A stretch of 64,000 nt of DNA. It comes from Shimia sp. SK013. GTDB taxonomy: Bacteria; Pseudomonadota; Alphaproteobacteria; Rhodobacterales; Rhodobacteraceae. The stretch lies in contig NZ_LAJH01000008.1 of NCBI RefSeq assembly GCF_001292625.1, positions 1-64,000 of the forward strand, written 5' to 3'. The notes beneath the pieces were generated by a model that saw nothing but the letters and a program-made list of their open reading frames with translations, was not told the origin of the DNA and ran no database searches. The translations under genes were made by a program, and so were the position numbers. Every line of letters starts with the position of its first letter. Position 1 is the stretch's first letter. This document shows, one piece after another, positions 42,218-50,774 of the stretch.

Positions 42218-42754
42218 ATGCCGCACCGCCCCGAATACGTTGGATATATCGCGATGAGCCTTGATGGGTTCATCGCCACTCCCGACGGCGGTGTGGACTG
42301 GCTGAACCCGTTTAACGAGGCGATTGCGTCTGATGGTGGCGATGGCGGCTACGGTGATTTCATCACCGAAATTGACGCACTCATGGTGGGTCACGCGACT
42401 TATATCCAAGTGCTTGGCTGGGGCTGGCCCTATGAAGCCCGCCCTGCCTACGTGCTGACGCATCGGCACGACTTCAAAGGCGATCATGTTGCCGCTGCCG
42501 GACCAGTTGAAGACCTCAAGGCTGCGATCGAAACTGCCGATCATCGCCGCATCTGGATCATGGGCGGCGGACAAACCCAACGCGCTGCAATGGACGCGGG
42601 CATGTTTGATCGCATCTCGATCTTTCTCATGCCAACGCTTTTGGGGCGCGGCCTGCCGTGCTTTGCCCCTGGCGCTCAACACAATCTGTCGCTGACCGCA
42701 TCGCATCCGATGCCCGGCGGCATCATGAAACTCGACTACATCTTCAAGGATTGA
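42218..42754 (+). CDS. Dihydrofolate reductase family protein (RibD C-terminal type)
   Basis: A 178-residue protein of the RibD_C/DHFR-like fold: YIAMSLDGFIATPDGGVDWL, the GHATYIQVLGWGWPYE region, WIMGGGQTQRAAMDAGM (nucleotide-binding GGG) and the family end LLGRGLPCFAPGAQHNLSL. Members reduce pteridine- or riboflavin-type substrates, but many are uncharacterised. It lies within the homogentisate cluster, 14 bases after fahA, so a role linked to aromatic breakdown is possible but not shown. Confidence 0.82.
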   Translation: MPHRPEYVGYIAMSLDGFIATPDGGVDWLNPFNEAIASDGGDGGYGDFITEIDALMVGHATYIQVLGWGWPYEARPAYVLTHRHDFKGDHVAAAGPVEDLKAAIETADHRRIWIMGGGQTQRAAMDAGMFDRISIFLMPTLLGRGLPCFAPGAQHNLSLTASHPMPGGIMKLDYIFKD

Positions 42755-42759
42755 CCCAC

Positions 42760-43710
42760 ATGGCCAAGGCATTTGCGTCGCAAGGCGACATGACGGAAAA
42801 AAACATCTCCTTCACCGAAGTCGGCGACGGGCTTTATGCCTTCACCGCCGAGGGCGACCCCAACTCCGGTGTGATCATCGGCGACGACAGCGTGATGATC
42901 GTTGAGGCACAGGCCACTCCGCGCCTTGCCAACAAAGTCATCGAATGCGTGCGCACAGTGACAGACAAGCCGATCTCCCATGTTGTGCTGACCCACTATC
43001 ACGCCGTGCGCGTTCTGGGTGCGTCCGCTTATGGCGCAGATCAGATCATCATGGGCGACGCCGCCCGCGCGATGGTGGTGGAGCGTGGCCAAGAAGACTG
43101 GGACAGTGAATTCCAACGCTTCCCGCGCCTGTTTGAAGGCCACGAAAGCATTCCCGGCCTGACCTATCCGACCACTTCGTTTTCCGAGGACATGACGGTC
43201 TACCTCGGCAACCGCCGCATCGACCTGATGCATCTGGGTCGCGCCCACACTGCCGGCGACATCGTGATCCACGTGCCGGATCAGAACGTCATGTTCACCG
43301 GCGACATCGTTGAATACCATTCTGCCTGCTATTGCGGCGACGGGCATTTCTCCGATTGGGGCGACACACTCGACAACATTGCGTCGTTTGATGTGGACGC
43401 CATCGCACCCGGTCGCGGCGATGCTTTGATCGGAAAACAGATGGTCAACGCCGCCATCGAAAACACCCGCGATTTTGTCGAAAGCACTTATCGTCCGGCG
43501 GCGCGTGTTGCCGCCCGCAACGGCACCTTGAAAGAAGCATGGGACGCCGTGCGCGCGGAATGTGACCCGAAATTTGGCGACTACGCCATCTATGAGCACT
43601 GCCTGCCCTTCAACGTTGCCCGCGCCTATGACGAGGCCCGAGGCATCGACACCCCTCGCATCTGGACCGCCCAGCGCGACATTGAAATGTGGGAAGCCTT
43701 GCAGGGCTAA
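42760..43710 (+). CDS. MBL-fold hydrolase-like protein with degenerate metal site
   Basis: A 316-residue metallo-beta-lactamase-fold protein. The canonical HxHxDH motif reads HYHAVR (in LTHYHAVRVLGASAYG), so the Asp and second His of metal site 2 are missing. The downstream His (LGRAHTAGD) and Asp (FTGDIVEYH) remain, but the final GHG position reads GRGD. It may hold one metal or act differently. The same variant appears in relatives placed beside FAD hydroxylases, as I recall. It starts 5 bases after the DHFR-like gene and precedes the hydroxylase. Confidence 0.8.
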   Translation: MAKAFASQGDMTEKNISFTEVGDGLYAFTAEGDPNSGVIIGDDSVMIVEAQATPRLANKVIECVRTVTDKPISHVVLTHYHAVRVLGASAYGADQIIMGDAARAMVVERGQEDWDSEFQRFPRLFEGHESIPGLTYPTTSFSEDMTVYLGNRRIDLMHLGRAHTAGDIVIHVPDQNVMFTGDIVEYHSACYCGDGHFSDWGDTLDNIASFDVDAIAPGRGDALIGKQMVNAAIENTRDFVESTYRPAARVAARNGTLKEAWDAVRAECDPKFGDYAIYEHCLPFNVARAYDEARGIDTPRIWTAQRDIEMWEALQG

Positions 43711-43807
43711 AGACCCGTCTTTGATCCAGATCGTGGCGGGATACCGCCCGGTCTGGAACACTGCGTGACCAAACGATGCGCGCACCCGATCCATTGGGAG
43801 GAAACCC

Positions 43808-45418
43808 ATGAGCAAGATCTTTGAAACGCCGCTTTACCCGTATACGCGGCATGCCGATCAAGACGCGGCCGCGCCGCCCCGACACAAGGTGATTGTGATC
43901 GGCGCGGGCCCGATCGGATTGTCTGCGGCCATCGACCTCGCCAATCAGGGCGTCCAGGTGCTGGTTCTGGATGACAACGACAAGGTCTCCTTTGGCTCCC
44001 GTGCGATCTGTTTTGCCAAACGACAGCTGGAAATCCTCGACCGCATCGGCAGCGCCGATCCGTTTGTCGAAAAAGGTATAGAATGGGACGTGGGAAAGGT
44101 CTTTTTTGACGACCGTCAGGTCTACGACTTTGACCTGCTGGCCGAAGCTGGCCACCGCCGACCAGCGTTCATCAACCTACAGCAATACCATTTCGAAAAA
44201 TTCCTCGTCGACCGCGTGCGCGACCTACAGGATCAGGGCGCACCCATCGAAATTCGCGGTCAAAGCAAGGTCGAGGCGATTGGCCAACACGACGATCACG
44301 TCACGCTTGAGGTGGAAACCCCCGAAGGCAGCTATACGCTCGAGGCCGACTGGCTGATTGCCTGTGACGGCGCCAACTCCCCCACCCGCCGCATGTTGGG
44401 GCTGGATTTTGTCGGTCGGGTGTTTGAGGACAACTTCCTGATCGCTGACGTGGTGATGGATGCCGATTTCCCCACCGAGCGGTGGTTCTGGTTCGACCCG
44501 CCCTTCAATCGCGGCCAGTCCGCGCTTTTGCACAAACAGCCAGACAACGTCTGGCGCATCGATTTGCAACTGGGCTGGGACATCGACAAAGAAGAAGAGA
44601 AGAAGCCTGAAAACGTCATCCCCCGTCTCAAGGCGATGCTTGGCGACGACGTAAAATTCGACCTCGAATGGGTATCGATCTACACGTTCCAATGCCGCCG
44701 GATGGAGAAATTCCGCCACGGTCGCGCTCTGTTTGCCGGGGATTCCGCGCATCAGGTTTCGCCGTTCGGCGCACGGGGCGCCAATTCCGGCATGCAGGAC
44801 ACCGACAATCTGGTCTGGAAGCTCAAGCTGGTGATCGACGGCAAAGCGCCCGAAGGTTTGCTGGACAGCTACAATGTCGAGCGCATCCATGGTGCAGACG
44901 AAAACATCACCAATTCCACCCGTTCGACGGACTTCATCACGCCGAAATCGGACATGAGCCGCATCTTGCGCGATGCCGTACTGGACCTGTCGGAACACTA
45001 CGAATTTGCCCGACCTCTGGTGAACTCGGGGCGTCTCTCTGTGCCCTGCACCTATGACGGCTCGCCGCTCAATTCCGCCGACGCTCTTGCTGGACCTGCA
45101 ATATCCCGTCCCGGCAGTGCCTGCCCTGACGCGCCGCTGCCGGACGGTTTTTTGCTGAACCACTTAGGGGACCGCTTCGTGCTGATGACCATCGACGCTG
45201 ATGCGCCCGACAGTTTTGTCGAGGAAGGTGTCGAAGTCACGCGCCTCGCGCTGTCGGTGCGCGATGATCCAACATTGGCCCTGCAACGCCGCTATCTCGG
45301 GGATGCACCGTCCGGCGTGTACCTGATCCGCCCGGATCAACACGTCGCGGCCCGTCGCGAAACCTTTGACGAAACCCATTTCCGCACCGCCCTGCGCCGT
45401 GCCACAGGCAAGGAATAA
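43808..45418 (+). CDS. FAD-dependent aromatic hydroxylase, MhaA-like
   Basis: A 536-residue class A flavoprotein monooxygenase of the phenol/MhpA/TfdB group. FAD-binding motifs are VIVIGAGPIGLSAAIDLANQG (GxGxxG), ADWLIACDGANSPTRR (DG motif) and GRALFAGDSAHQVSPFGARG (GD motif). It is followed after 3 bases by a 66-residue DUF2783 protein. This large-flavoprotein plus small-partner layout matches 3-hydroxyphenylacetate 6-hydroxylase MhaA/MhaB of Pseudomonas putida, whose product is homogentisate, the substrate of hmgA here. That assignment is inferred; another hydroxylated aromatic acid is possible. Confidence 0.82.
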   Translation: MSKIFETPLYPYTRHADQDAAAPPRHKVIVIGAGPIGLSAAIDLANQGVQVLVLDDNDKVSFGSRAICFAKRQLEILDRIGSADPFVEKGIEWDVGKVFFDDRQVYDFDLLAEAGHRRPAFINLQQYHFEKFLVDRVRDLQDQGAPIEIRGQSKVEAIGQHDDHVTLEVETPEGSYTLEADWLIACDGANSPTRRMLGLDFVGRVFEDNFLIADVVMDADFPTERWFWFDPPFNRGQSALLHKQPDNVWRIDLQLGWDIDKEEEKKPENVIPRLKAMLGDDVKFDLEWVSIYTFQCRRMEKFRHGRALFAGDSAHQVSPFGARGANSGMQDTDNLVWKLKLVIDGKAPEGLLDSYNVERIHGADENITNSTRSTDFITPKSDMSRILRDAVLDLSEHYEFARPLVNSGRLSVPCTYDGSPLNSADALAGPAISRPGSACPDAPLPDGFLLNHLGDRFVLMTIDADAPDSFVEEGVEVTRLALSVRDDPTLALQRRYLGDAPSGVYLIRPDQHVAARRETFDETHFRTALRRATGKE

Positions 45419-45421
45419 GTC

Positions 45422-45622
45422 ATGCCCGACACTCTGATCCTGACCCCAAACATCGAAGCTGCTGACGATTTCTACGCGGATTTGCTGGCGGCACATGACG
45501 GTCTCGACCCCGCCGGTTCTGACGCGCTGAACGCGCGGCTAGTGCTGATCCTGTCCAATCACATCGGAGATCGCGCCGTTCTGGCCGAAGCACTCGACGC
45601 AGCCCGCGCCAAATCCAAATGA
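45422..45622 (+). CDS. DUF2783 family small protein, possible MhaB-like coupling protein
   Basis: A 66-residue soluble helical protein (TLILTPNIEAADDFYADLLAAH..., ARLVLILSNHIGD) with no cofactor motif. DUF2783 proteins are regularly encoded just after FAD aromatic hydroxylases, and the size fits the small coupling protein MhaB needed by MhaA. Its stop overlaps the maiA start by four bases. Coupling function is inferred from size and place. Confidence 0.78.
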   Translation: MPDTLILTPNIEAADDFYADLLAAHDGLDPAGSDALNARLVLILSNHIGDRAVLAEALDAARAKSK

Positions 45623-46257
45623 CCGCGCCTCAGTTGTTTGACTACTGGCGGTCTTCCGCCAGCTACCGCGTCCGCATTGCCCTTAATCTCGCGGGCATTG
45701 CCTTTGACAGCGTGCCTGTCGATCTGGTGGCCGGAGATCATCGCAGCGCAAAACACCTTGCCCGCAATCCGCAAGGGCTCGTGCCGGTGCTCGACATCGA
45801 CGGCATCCGTCTGACCCAGTCGCTGGCAATTCTGGATTATCTCAACGACACGCGCGGCCTTGGCCTGTTGCCTCAAGACCCTGTCGCAGCGGCACAGGCA
45901 CGGGCGCTGGCCCATGCCATTGCTGTCGATTTGCACCCGGTCTGCAATCTGCGAGTGGCCAAACATGCGGCACAGCTTGCGCCGGATGACGGTGACGCCA
46001 TGGCGAAATGGATGGCGCATTTCATCGCCCCCGGCCTGCACGCCTTTGAAACGATTCTGGCGTCTTTTGACCAGACGCCGTTTTGTTGTGGCGATGCCCC
46101 GGGTCTTGCGGACATCTGTCTGATGCCACAGCTTTACAACGCCCGCCGATGGGGGGTGGATTTCACTGATTGCCCGAAAATGGTCGCGATCGAGTCCGCC
46201 TGTGCCGCGCTCCCCGCGTTTGCGGCCGCGCATCCGGACAGGGTCAAGCCGGACTGA
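45619..46257 (+). CDS. maiA: Maleylacetoacetate isomerase
   Basis: A 212-residue zeta-class glutathione transferase that isomerises maleylacetoacetate to fumarylacetoacetate using glutathione. The zeta signature is SSASYRVRIALNLAGI (family SSCxxRVRIAL; the Cys is Ala here), followed by NPQGLVPVLDIDG and the C-terminal domain with HPVCNLRVAK and FCCGDAPGLADICLMPQLYNARR. It completes the hmgA-maiA-fahA route and overlaps the DUF2783 gene. Confidence 0.93.
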   Translation: MTAPQLFDYWRSSASYRVRIALNLAGIAFDSVPVDLVAGDHRSAKHLARNPQGLVPVLDIDGIRLTQSLAILDYLNDTRGLGLLPQDPVAAAQARALAHAIAVDLHPVCNLRVAKHAAQLAPDDGDAMAKWMAHFIAPGLHAFETILASFDQTPFCCGDAPGLADICLMPQLYNARRWGVDFTDCPKMVAIESACAALPAFAAAHPDRVKPD

Positions 46258-46260
46258 GCC

Positions 46261-46707
46261 TCAGCTTTCTCCGCCGTCCGCGTTCAGATCGTTCAACAAA
46301 GCCAACAGCTGGTCATATTTCTCAGCTCCCAGCCGGTCGCGTTGAACCTCAGCCAGACGCAAGGCTTCGGGAATATTCGCGGCAATAATGGCCTCACCGG
46401 CTTCGGTCAACGTAATGACATGCCTGCGCCCGTCAAACTGATCCCGCCCGCGCGTCACAAGCTCCTTGTCCTCAAGCTTTTGCAGGATGCGCGTCAAACT
46501 CGGCAGCAACAACACCGCCCTTTCCGAGATTGTCGTTGGATCAAGTGGACCGTCTTCCACCAACACGCGCAACACGCGCCATTGCTGCTCGGTTACACCC
46601 ACGTCTGCCAGCATCTTGCGCACCGGCCCCATGACCTTTTCGCGCGCGCGCAACAGGGCAATCGACAGGGATTGAGATGTGGCCGGAATTTCGTTGTGTC
46701 TCGACAT
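46261..46707 (-). CDS. MarR family regulator, HpaR-like
   Basis: A 148-residue MarR protein close to HpaR, repressor of homoprotocatechuate/hydroxyphenylacetate genes: SLSIALLRAREKVMGPVRKM, VTEQQWRVLRVLVEDGPL, RAVLLLPSLTRILQKLEDK and the wing RDQFDGRRHVITLTEAG. The start at 46707 has AAAGG 7 bases upstream. It converges on maiA and is divergent from the ABC importer operon, so it may control the transporter. The aromatic-acid signal is inferred. Confidence 0.88.
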   Translation of the reverse strand: MSRHNEIPATSQSLSIALLRAREKVMGPVRKMLADVGVTEQQWRVLRVLVEDGPLDPTTISERAVLLLPSLTRILQKLEDKELVTRGRDQFDGRRHVITLTEAGEAIIAANIPEALRLAEVQRDRLGAEKYDQLLALLNDLNADGGES

Positions 46708-46931
46708 GCGCCTTTCTTGCACGTCCAGACCACAAAACGCAATTGTGCGACTTGTCACTCTGGCTCACATACAGCGGTCCAACCTGTATTTGGGCCGTCT
46801 CCAAAGCCCCCGCCTGCGCAATAACACCTACGTAGTTTCCCCGAATTGACCAAAATCGCCCCCGCCTCCTACCATGTCAGCAATCACCCCGATCTCCAGT
46901 TCGGGCGTGAGTTCAGGGAGGACAACTCATT

Positions 46932-48104
46932 ATGAAATGGCTCATTACGGGCGCAGTGTCGGCATTGGCACTAACAACCACAGCGGCATTCGCCGATATT
47001 AAGATCGCGCATGTCTATGGAAAAACCGGCCCGTTTGAGGCCTACGCCAAACAGTCCCACGACGGGCTGAAGCTGGGGCTGGAATATGCCACAGGTGGCA
47101 CCATGGAAATCAACGGCGAGAAAATCGTCGTGATCGAAAAAGACACACAGCTCAAGCCCGACATCGGCAAGGCGCTTCTGGAAGAAGCGTATGGCGACGA
47201 CGACGTTGACCTTGCGATTGGCCCCGTTAGCTCGGGTGTAGCGCTGGCCATGCTGCCGGTTGCCGAAGAGTATGAAAAGTTGCTGATTGTTGAGCCCGCC
47301 GTGGCCGACAGCATCACCGGCACCAACTACAACCGCTACATCTTCCGCACGTCGCGCAACTCCAGCCAAGACGCGGTTGCCAACGCCATCGCGCTGGCCG
47401 GTGAAAACGTGCACATCGCGACACTGGCGCAGGATTATGCCTTTGGCCGCGACGGCATCGCCGCGTTCCGCGAGGCTCTTGAAGGTCAGGGCCAAGCGAT
47501 TGCGCACGAAGAATATGCGCCCACAGACACCACCGACTTCACGGCCGCCGCAGAGCGTATCTTTACGGCCATGAAAGACCTCGAAGGCGACAAAAAGCTC
47601 TTCATCATCTGGGCCGGTGGCGGCAACCCGATGAGCAAAATTCAGGCAATGGACCCATCCCGCTTTGGTGTTGAGATTGCCACCGGCGGCAACATCCTCG
47701 CTGCCTTGAAGGCCTACAAGGACTTCCCCGGTCTCGAAGGCGCGACGTACTACTACTACGACATTCCCAAAAATGACGTGAACGACTGGCTTGTTGCCAC
47801 CCACCAGGATCGTTTCGGCACGCCTCCTGATTTCTTCACCGCAGGCGGCATGTCCGCAGGTATCGCGGTTGTCGAAGCCATCAAAAAAGCCGGCGGCACC
47901 GACACCGAGGATCTGATCTCGGCCATGGAAGGCATGGAGTGGGAAACCCCCAAAGGCACCATGAAATTCCGCGCTGAGGATCATCAGGCCATGCAGCCGA
48001 TGTATCACTTCAAAATTCGCGTGGATGACGACGTGGAATGGGCGATCCCCGAATTGGTGCGCGAACTTGGCATCGACGATCTTCCGATCCCAGTCCGCAA
48101 CTAA
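46932..48104 (+). CDS. Branched-chain-type ABC transporter substrate-binding protein
   Basis: A 390-residue periplasmic binding protein of the LivK family with signal peptide MKWLITGAVSALALTTTAAFA. The fold is recognised by IKIAHVYGKTGPFEAYAKQS, the VDLAIGPVSSGVALAMLPVAEEY segment and TLAQDYAFGRDGIAAFREAL. The downstream GFHM genes complete the importer. Next to a homogentisate cluster the ligand may be an aromatic acid rather than Leu/Ile/Val. GGGAGG lies about 10 bases before the ATG. A strong hairpin after the stop should favour its message. Confidence 0.92.
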   Translation: MKWLITGAVSALALTTTAAFADIKIAHVYGKTGPFEAYAKQSHDGLKLGLEYATGGTMEINGEKIVVIEKDTQLKPDIGKALLEEAYGDDDVDLAIGPVSSGVALAMLPVAEEYEKLLIVEPAVADSITGTNYNRYIFRTSRNSSQDAVANAIALAGENVHIATLAQDYAFGRDGIAAFREALEGQGQAIAHEEYAPTDTTDFTAAAERIFTAMKDLEGDKKLFIIWAGGGNPMSKIQAMDPSRFGVEIATGGNILAALKAYKDFPGLEGATYYYYDIPKNDVNDWLVATHQDRFGTPPDFFTAGGMSAGIAVVEAIKKAGGTDTEDLISAMEGMEWETPKGTMKFRAEDHQAMQPMYHFKIRVDDDVEWAIPELVRELGIDDLPIPVRN

Positions 48105-48121
48105 TACAGTCTAAAAATTCC

Positions 48122-48150
48122 AGCCCGGCGGCACAGGTTGTCGCCGGGCT
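48122..48150 (+). terminator. Hairpin between binding-protein and ATPase genes
   Basis: AGCCCGGCG (48122-48130) pairs with CGCCGGGCT (48142-48150), then CTCCTTTCCC. The T-run is weak, so it should terminate only partly or protect the upstream message, giving more binding protein than transporter. A second small hairpin (48162-48177) follows. Confidence 0.55.
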
Positions 48151-48187
48151 CTCCTTTCCCACCGGAACAGGCTCCGGAAAGAACCCC

Positions 48188-48964
48188 ATGTCACACAGCA
48201 TCCTCGAAACCACCGACCTGACCGTGCGCTTTGGCGGCCATGTGGCGGTGGATCACATCTCCTGCAACTTCAACGCCGGTGAGTTGACCGCTATCGTCGG
48301 TCCCAACGGCGCAGGCAAGACCACCTATTTCAACCTGATCTCCGGCCAGATCCCCGCCAGCGAAGGCCGCGTCATGCTCAACGGGCATGACATCTCGCGC
48401 ATGTCTGTCGCGCAGCGCACCCACCTTGGGATTGGCCGCGCCTTTCAGCTGACCAACCTGTTTCCAAATCTGAACGTGTTGGAAAACGTGCGCCTTGTGA
48501 TCCAATCCAAGGCTGGCCGCGGCTTCAATATGTTCTCGATGGCCTCCACCCACGACGACCTGACGACCCCGGCGATGGAAATCGTCGAGCGGGTTCGCTT
48601 GCGAGACCAAGCGCTTCAGATCGTCTCGGAATTGTCGCACGGCGATCAACGCAAGCTCGAAGTCGCGCTCCTGATCGCGCTCGACCCGCTTGTCTATATG
48701 TTTGACGAGCCCACAGCCGGCATGTCGGTAGACGAAGCCCCCTTGGTGCTTGATCTGATTGCCGACCTGAAACACCGCAAAGACCGCTCGATCCTCTTGG
48801 TGGAACACAAGATGGACGTGATCCGCACGCTCGCTGACCGCATCATAGTGCTGCACAACGGTGCGCTGGCCGCAGACGGCGCGCCCGCCGAAGTCATGGC
48901 ATCTGATGTGGTGCAAGAGGCCTATATGGGCCGCGACCTCGAAGGAGCGCTCGCCAATGTCTGA
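48188..48964 (+). CDS. ABC transporter ATP-binding protein, LivG type
   Basis: A 258-residue ATPase of the importer. Walker A GPNGAGKTT, the LivG-specific IGRAFQLTNLFPNLNVLENV, signature-like LSHGDQRKLEVA (LSxGxxR variant), and Walker B YMFDEPTAGMS. The switch His is in LLVEHKMDVI. The ATG at 48188 is chosen over a longer open frame running back into the binding-protein gene. It overlaps the next ATPase gene by eight bases. Confidence 0.94.
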   Translation: MSHSILETTDLTVRFGGHVAVDHISCNFNAGELTAIVGPNGAGKTTYFNLISGQIPASEGRVMLNGHDISRMSVAQRTHLGIGRAFQLTNLFPNLNVLENVRLVIQSKAGRGFNMFSMASTHDDLTTPAMEIVERVRLRDQALQIVSELSHGDQRKLEVALLIALDPLVYMFDEPTAGMSVDEAPLVLDLIADLKHRKDRSILLVEHKMDVIRTLADRIIVLHNGALAADGAPAEVMASDVVQEAYMGRDLEGALANV

Positions 48965-49679
48965 TCCCATCCTGAAACTTGACGGCGTCTATACCAACAT
49001 CGCGCAGTATCACATCCTGCAAGGCGTCAACCTTGAGGTGCCGCGTGGCCAAGTCACCATGCTTCTGGGCCGCAATGGCGTTGGCAAAACAACAACCCTA
49101 CGCTCCATTATCGGCCATTGGCGCGCCCACAACGGCGCGATCCTGTTTGACGGGCAAGACATCACCAAGCTGCCGACCCCCGCCATCGCGCGGTTAGGCA
49201 TCGGCTTTGTGCCCGAAGACATGGGCATCTTTGCCGATCTGACAGTTGAGGAAAATATGATCCTCGCGGCTGTCAGCGGCCCAATCAATCAGGCCCGCCT
49301 GCAATGGCTTTTCACTGTCTTTCCAGCGCTTGAGACGTTTTGGAAAAAAGAAGCGGGCACGCTGTCGGGCGGGCAAAAGCAGATGCTGTCCATCGCGCGC
49401 GCCATGATCGAAGAGCGTCTGCTCTACCTGATTGACGAGCCGACCAAAGGTCTGGCGCCTGCCATCATCACCACAATGGCGCGGGCCGTGAAAGAACTCA
49501 AAACCCAAGGCGCATCGATCCTTTTGGTGGAGCAGAATTTTGCCGTGGCCAAAGCGCTGGGCGACACTGCCAATGTCATGGACGACGGCCGCATGATCTG
49601 GTCCGGACAAATGTCTGAACTGGCGACCGACGCCGCCCTGCAGGAACAGCTGATGGGCCTGAGCGTGGAGAGCGAATGA
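48957..49679 (+). CDS. ABC transporter ATP-binding protein, LivF type
   Basis: A 240-residue second ATPase. Walker A GRNGVGKTT, the LivF-type RLGIGFVPEDMGIFADLTVEEN, signature LSGGQKQMLSIARAM, Walker B YLIDEPTKGLAP and LLVEQNFAVA. It starts inside the LivG end (8-base overlap), so both ATPases are made together as a heterodimer. Confidence 0.94.
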   Translation: MSDPILKLDGVYTNIAQYHILQGVNLEVPRGQVTMLLGRNGVGKTTTLRSIIGHWRAHNGAILFDGQDITKLPTPAIARLGIGFVPEDMGIFADLTVEENMILAAVSGPINQARLQWLFTVFPALETFWKKEAGTLSGGQKQMLSIARAMIEERLLYLIDEPTKGLAPAIITTMARAVKELKTQGASILLVEQNFAVAKALGDTANVMDDGRMIWSGQMSELATDAALQEQLMGLSVESE

Positions 49680-49740
49680 TGCGCCCGCTGACACCGACCG
49701 AATTAGGTATTTTTGGAACAAAAAAGCCGAGGAGCCACCC

Positions 49741-50772
49741 ATGAGTGCCGCACCGGATCACACACCAACCATGGCGCGCATGTCCTTTGGCGAGCGTCTC
49801 GCCCCACACGCGCCGGTCTTGCTCGTTGTTGGCTTGATGCTGCTTGGCTTTATTGCCATTCCCGCGACATCCAGCTGGCTAACGCTGACGGTCTCAGGCC
49901 TCGCAATGGGCATGATGATTTTCATCATGGCTTCCGGCTTGACCCTCGTGTTTGGCCTGATGGACGTCATCAACTTCGGCCACGGCGCGTTTGTGTCCGT
50001 TGGCGCATTTGTCGGCGTGAGCTTTTTGCTGATGCTCGAACATATGACCGGCGCCAGCTCGCTGATGCTGAACCTCACCGCGCTCATGGTTGCGATAATT
50101 GGTGCTATGGCCGCCACGGGCCTGATGGGTTGGGCCTTTGAAAAGGTCATCGTCAAGCCAGTCTATGGCCACCACCTCAAACAGATCCTTGTCACCATGG
50201 GTGGGCTGATCGTTGTGGAACAGCTCATCATTGTGCTGTGGGGACCCGAGGAAATCTACATTACCCGCCCCGAAGCGCTGAAAGGCGCAATCACTTTCGC
50301 CGGTGCCGCACTCGAGAAATACCGCCTTGTGGCCGTCGCTGTTGGCATCGTGGTTTTTGCCGGCATGCGCTTTGTGCTGCGCCGCACCAAGATCGGGTTG
50401 ATCGTTCGTGCAGGTGTTGAAAACGGCGAGATGGTCGAAGCGCTGGGCTATCGTCTGCGGCTGGTGTTTGTCGGCGTGTTCATCGCCGGATCTGCACTGG
50501 CGGGATTGGGCGGCGTTCTTTGGGGCCTCTATCAAGAAGTCATCACCGCCCACATGGGCAACCAGACCATGATCCTCGTGTTCATCGTGGTGATCATTGG
50601 CGGGCTTGGCTCGGTTGAAGGCTGCTTCATCGGCGCGCTACTTGTCGGGCTGATGCAGAATTATGTGGCCTTCCTTGAACCAAAGGTCGCCTTGATTTCC
50701 AACATTGGCCTGATGGTCGCGATCCTGATGTGGCGCCCGATGGGCATGATCCCCGTGGTAAAGGCGAAATAG
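49741..50772 (+). CDS. ABC transporter permease, LivH type
   Basis: A 343-residue membrane permease with about eight membrane helices and a 45-residue charged N-terminal extension. LivH features: GLTLVFGLMDVINFGHGAFVSVGAF, TKIGLIVRAGVENGEMVEALGY (ATPase coupling loop) and the VVIIGGLGSVEGCFIGALLVG end. GAGGAG lies 7-8 bases before the ATG. Confidence 0.93.
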   Translation: MSAAPDHTPTMARMSFGERLAPHAPVLLVVGLMLLGFIAIPATSSWLTLTVSGLAMGMMIFIMASGLTLVFGLMDVINFGHGAFVSVGAFVGVSFLLMLEHMTGASSLMLNLTALMVAIIGAMAATGLMGWAFEKVIVKPVYGHHLKQILVTMGGLIVVEQLIIVLWGPEEIYITRPEALKGAITFAGAALEKYRLVAVAVGIVVFAGMRFVLRRTKIGLIVRAGVENGEMVEALGYRLRLVFVGVFIAGSALAGLGGVLWGLYQEVITAHMGNQTMILVFIVVIIGGLGSVEGCFIGALLVGLMQNYVAFLEPKVALISNIGLMVAILMWRPMGMIPVVKAK

Positions 50773-50774
50773 CT

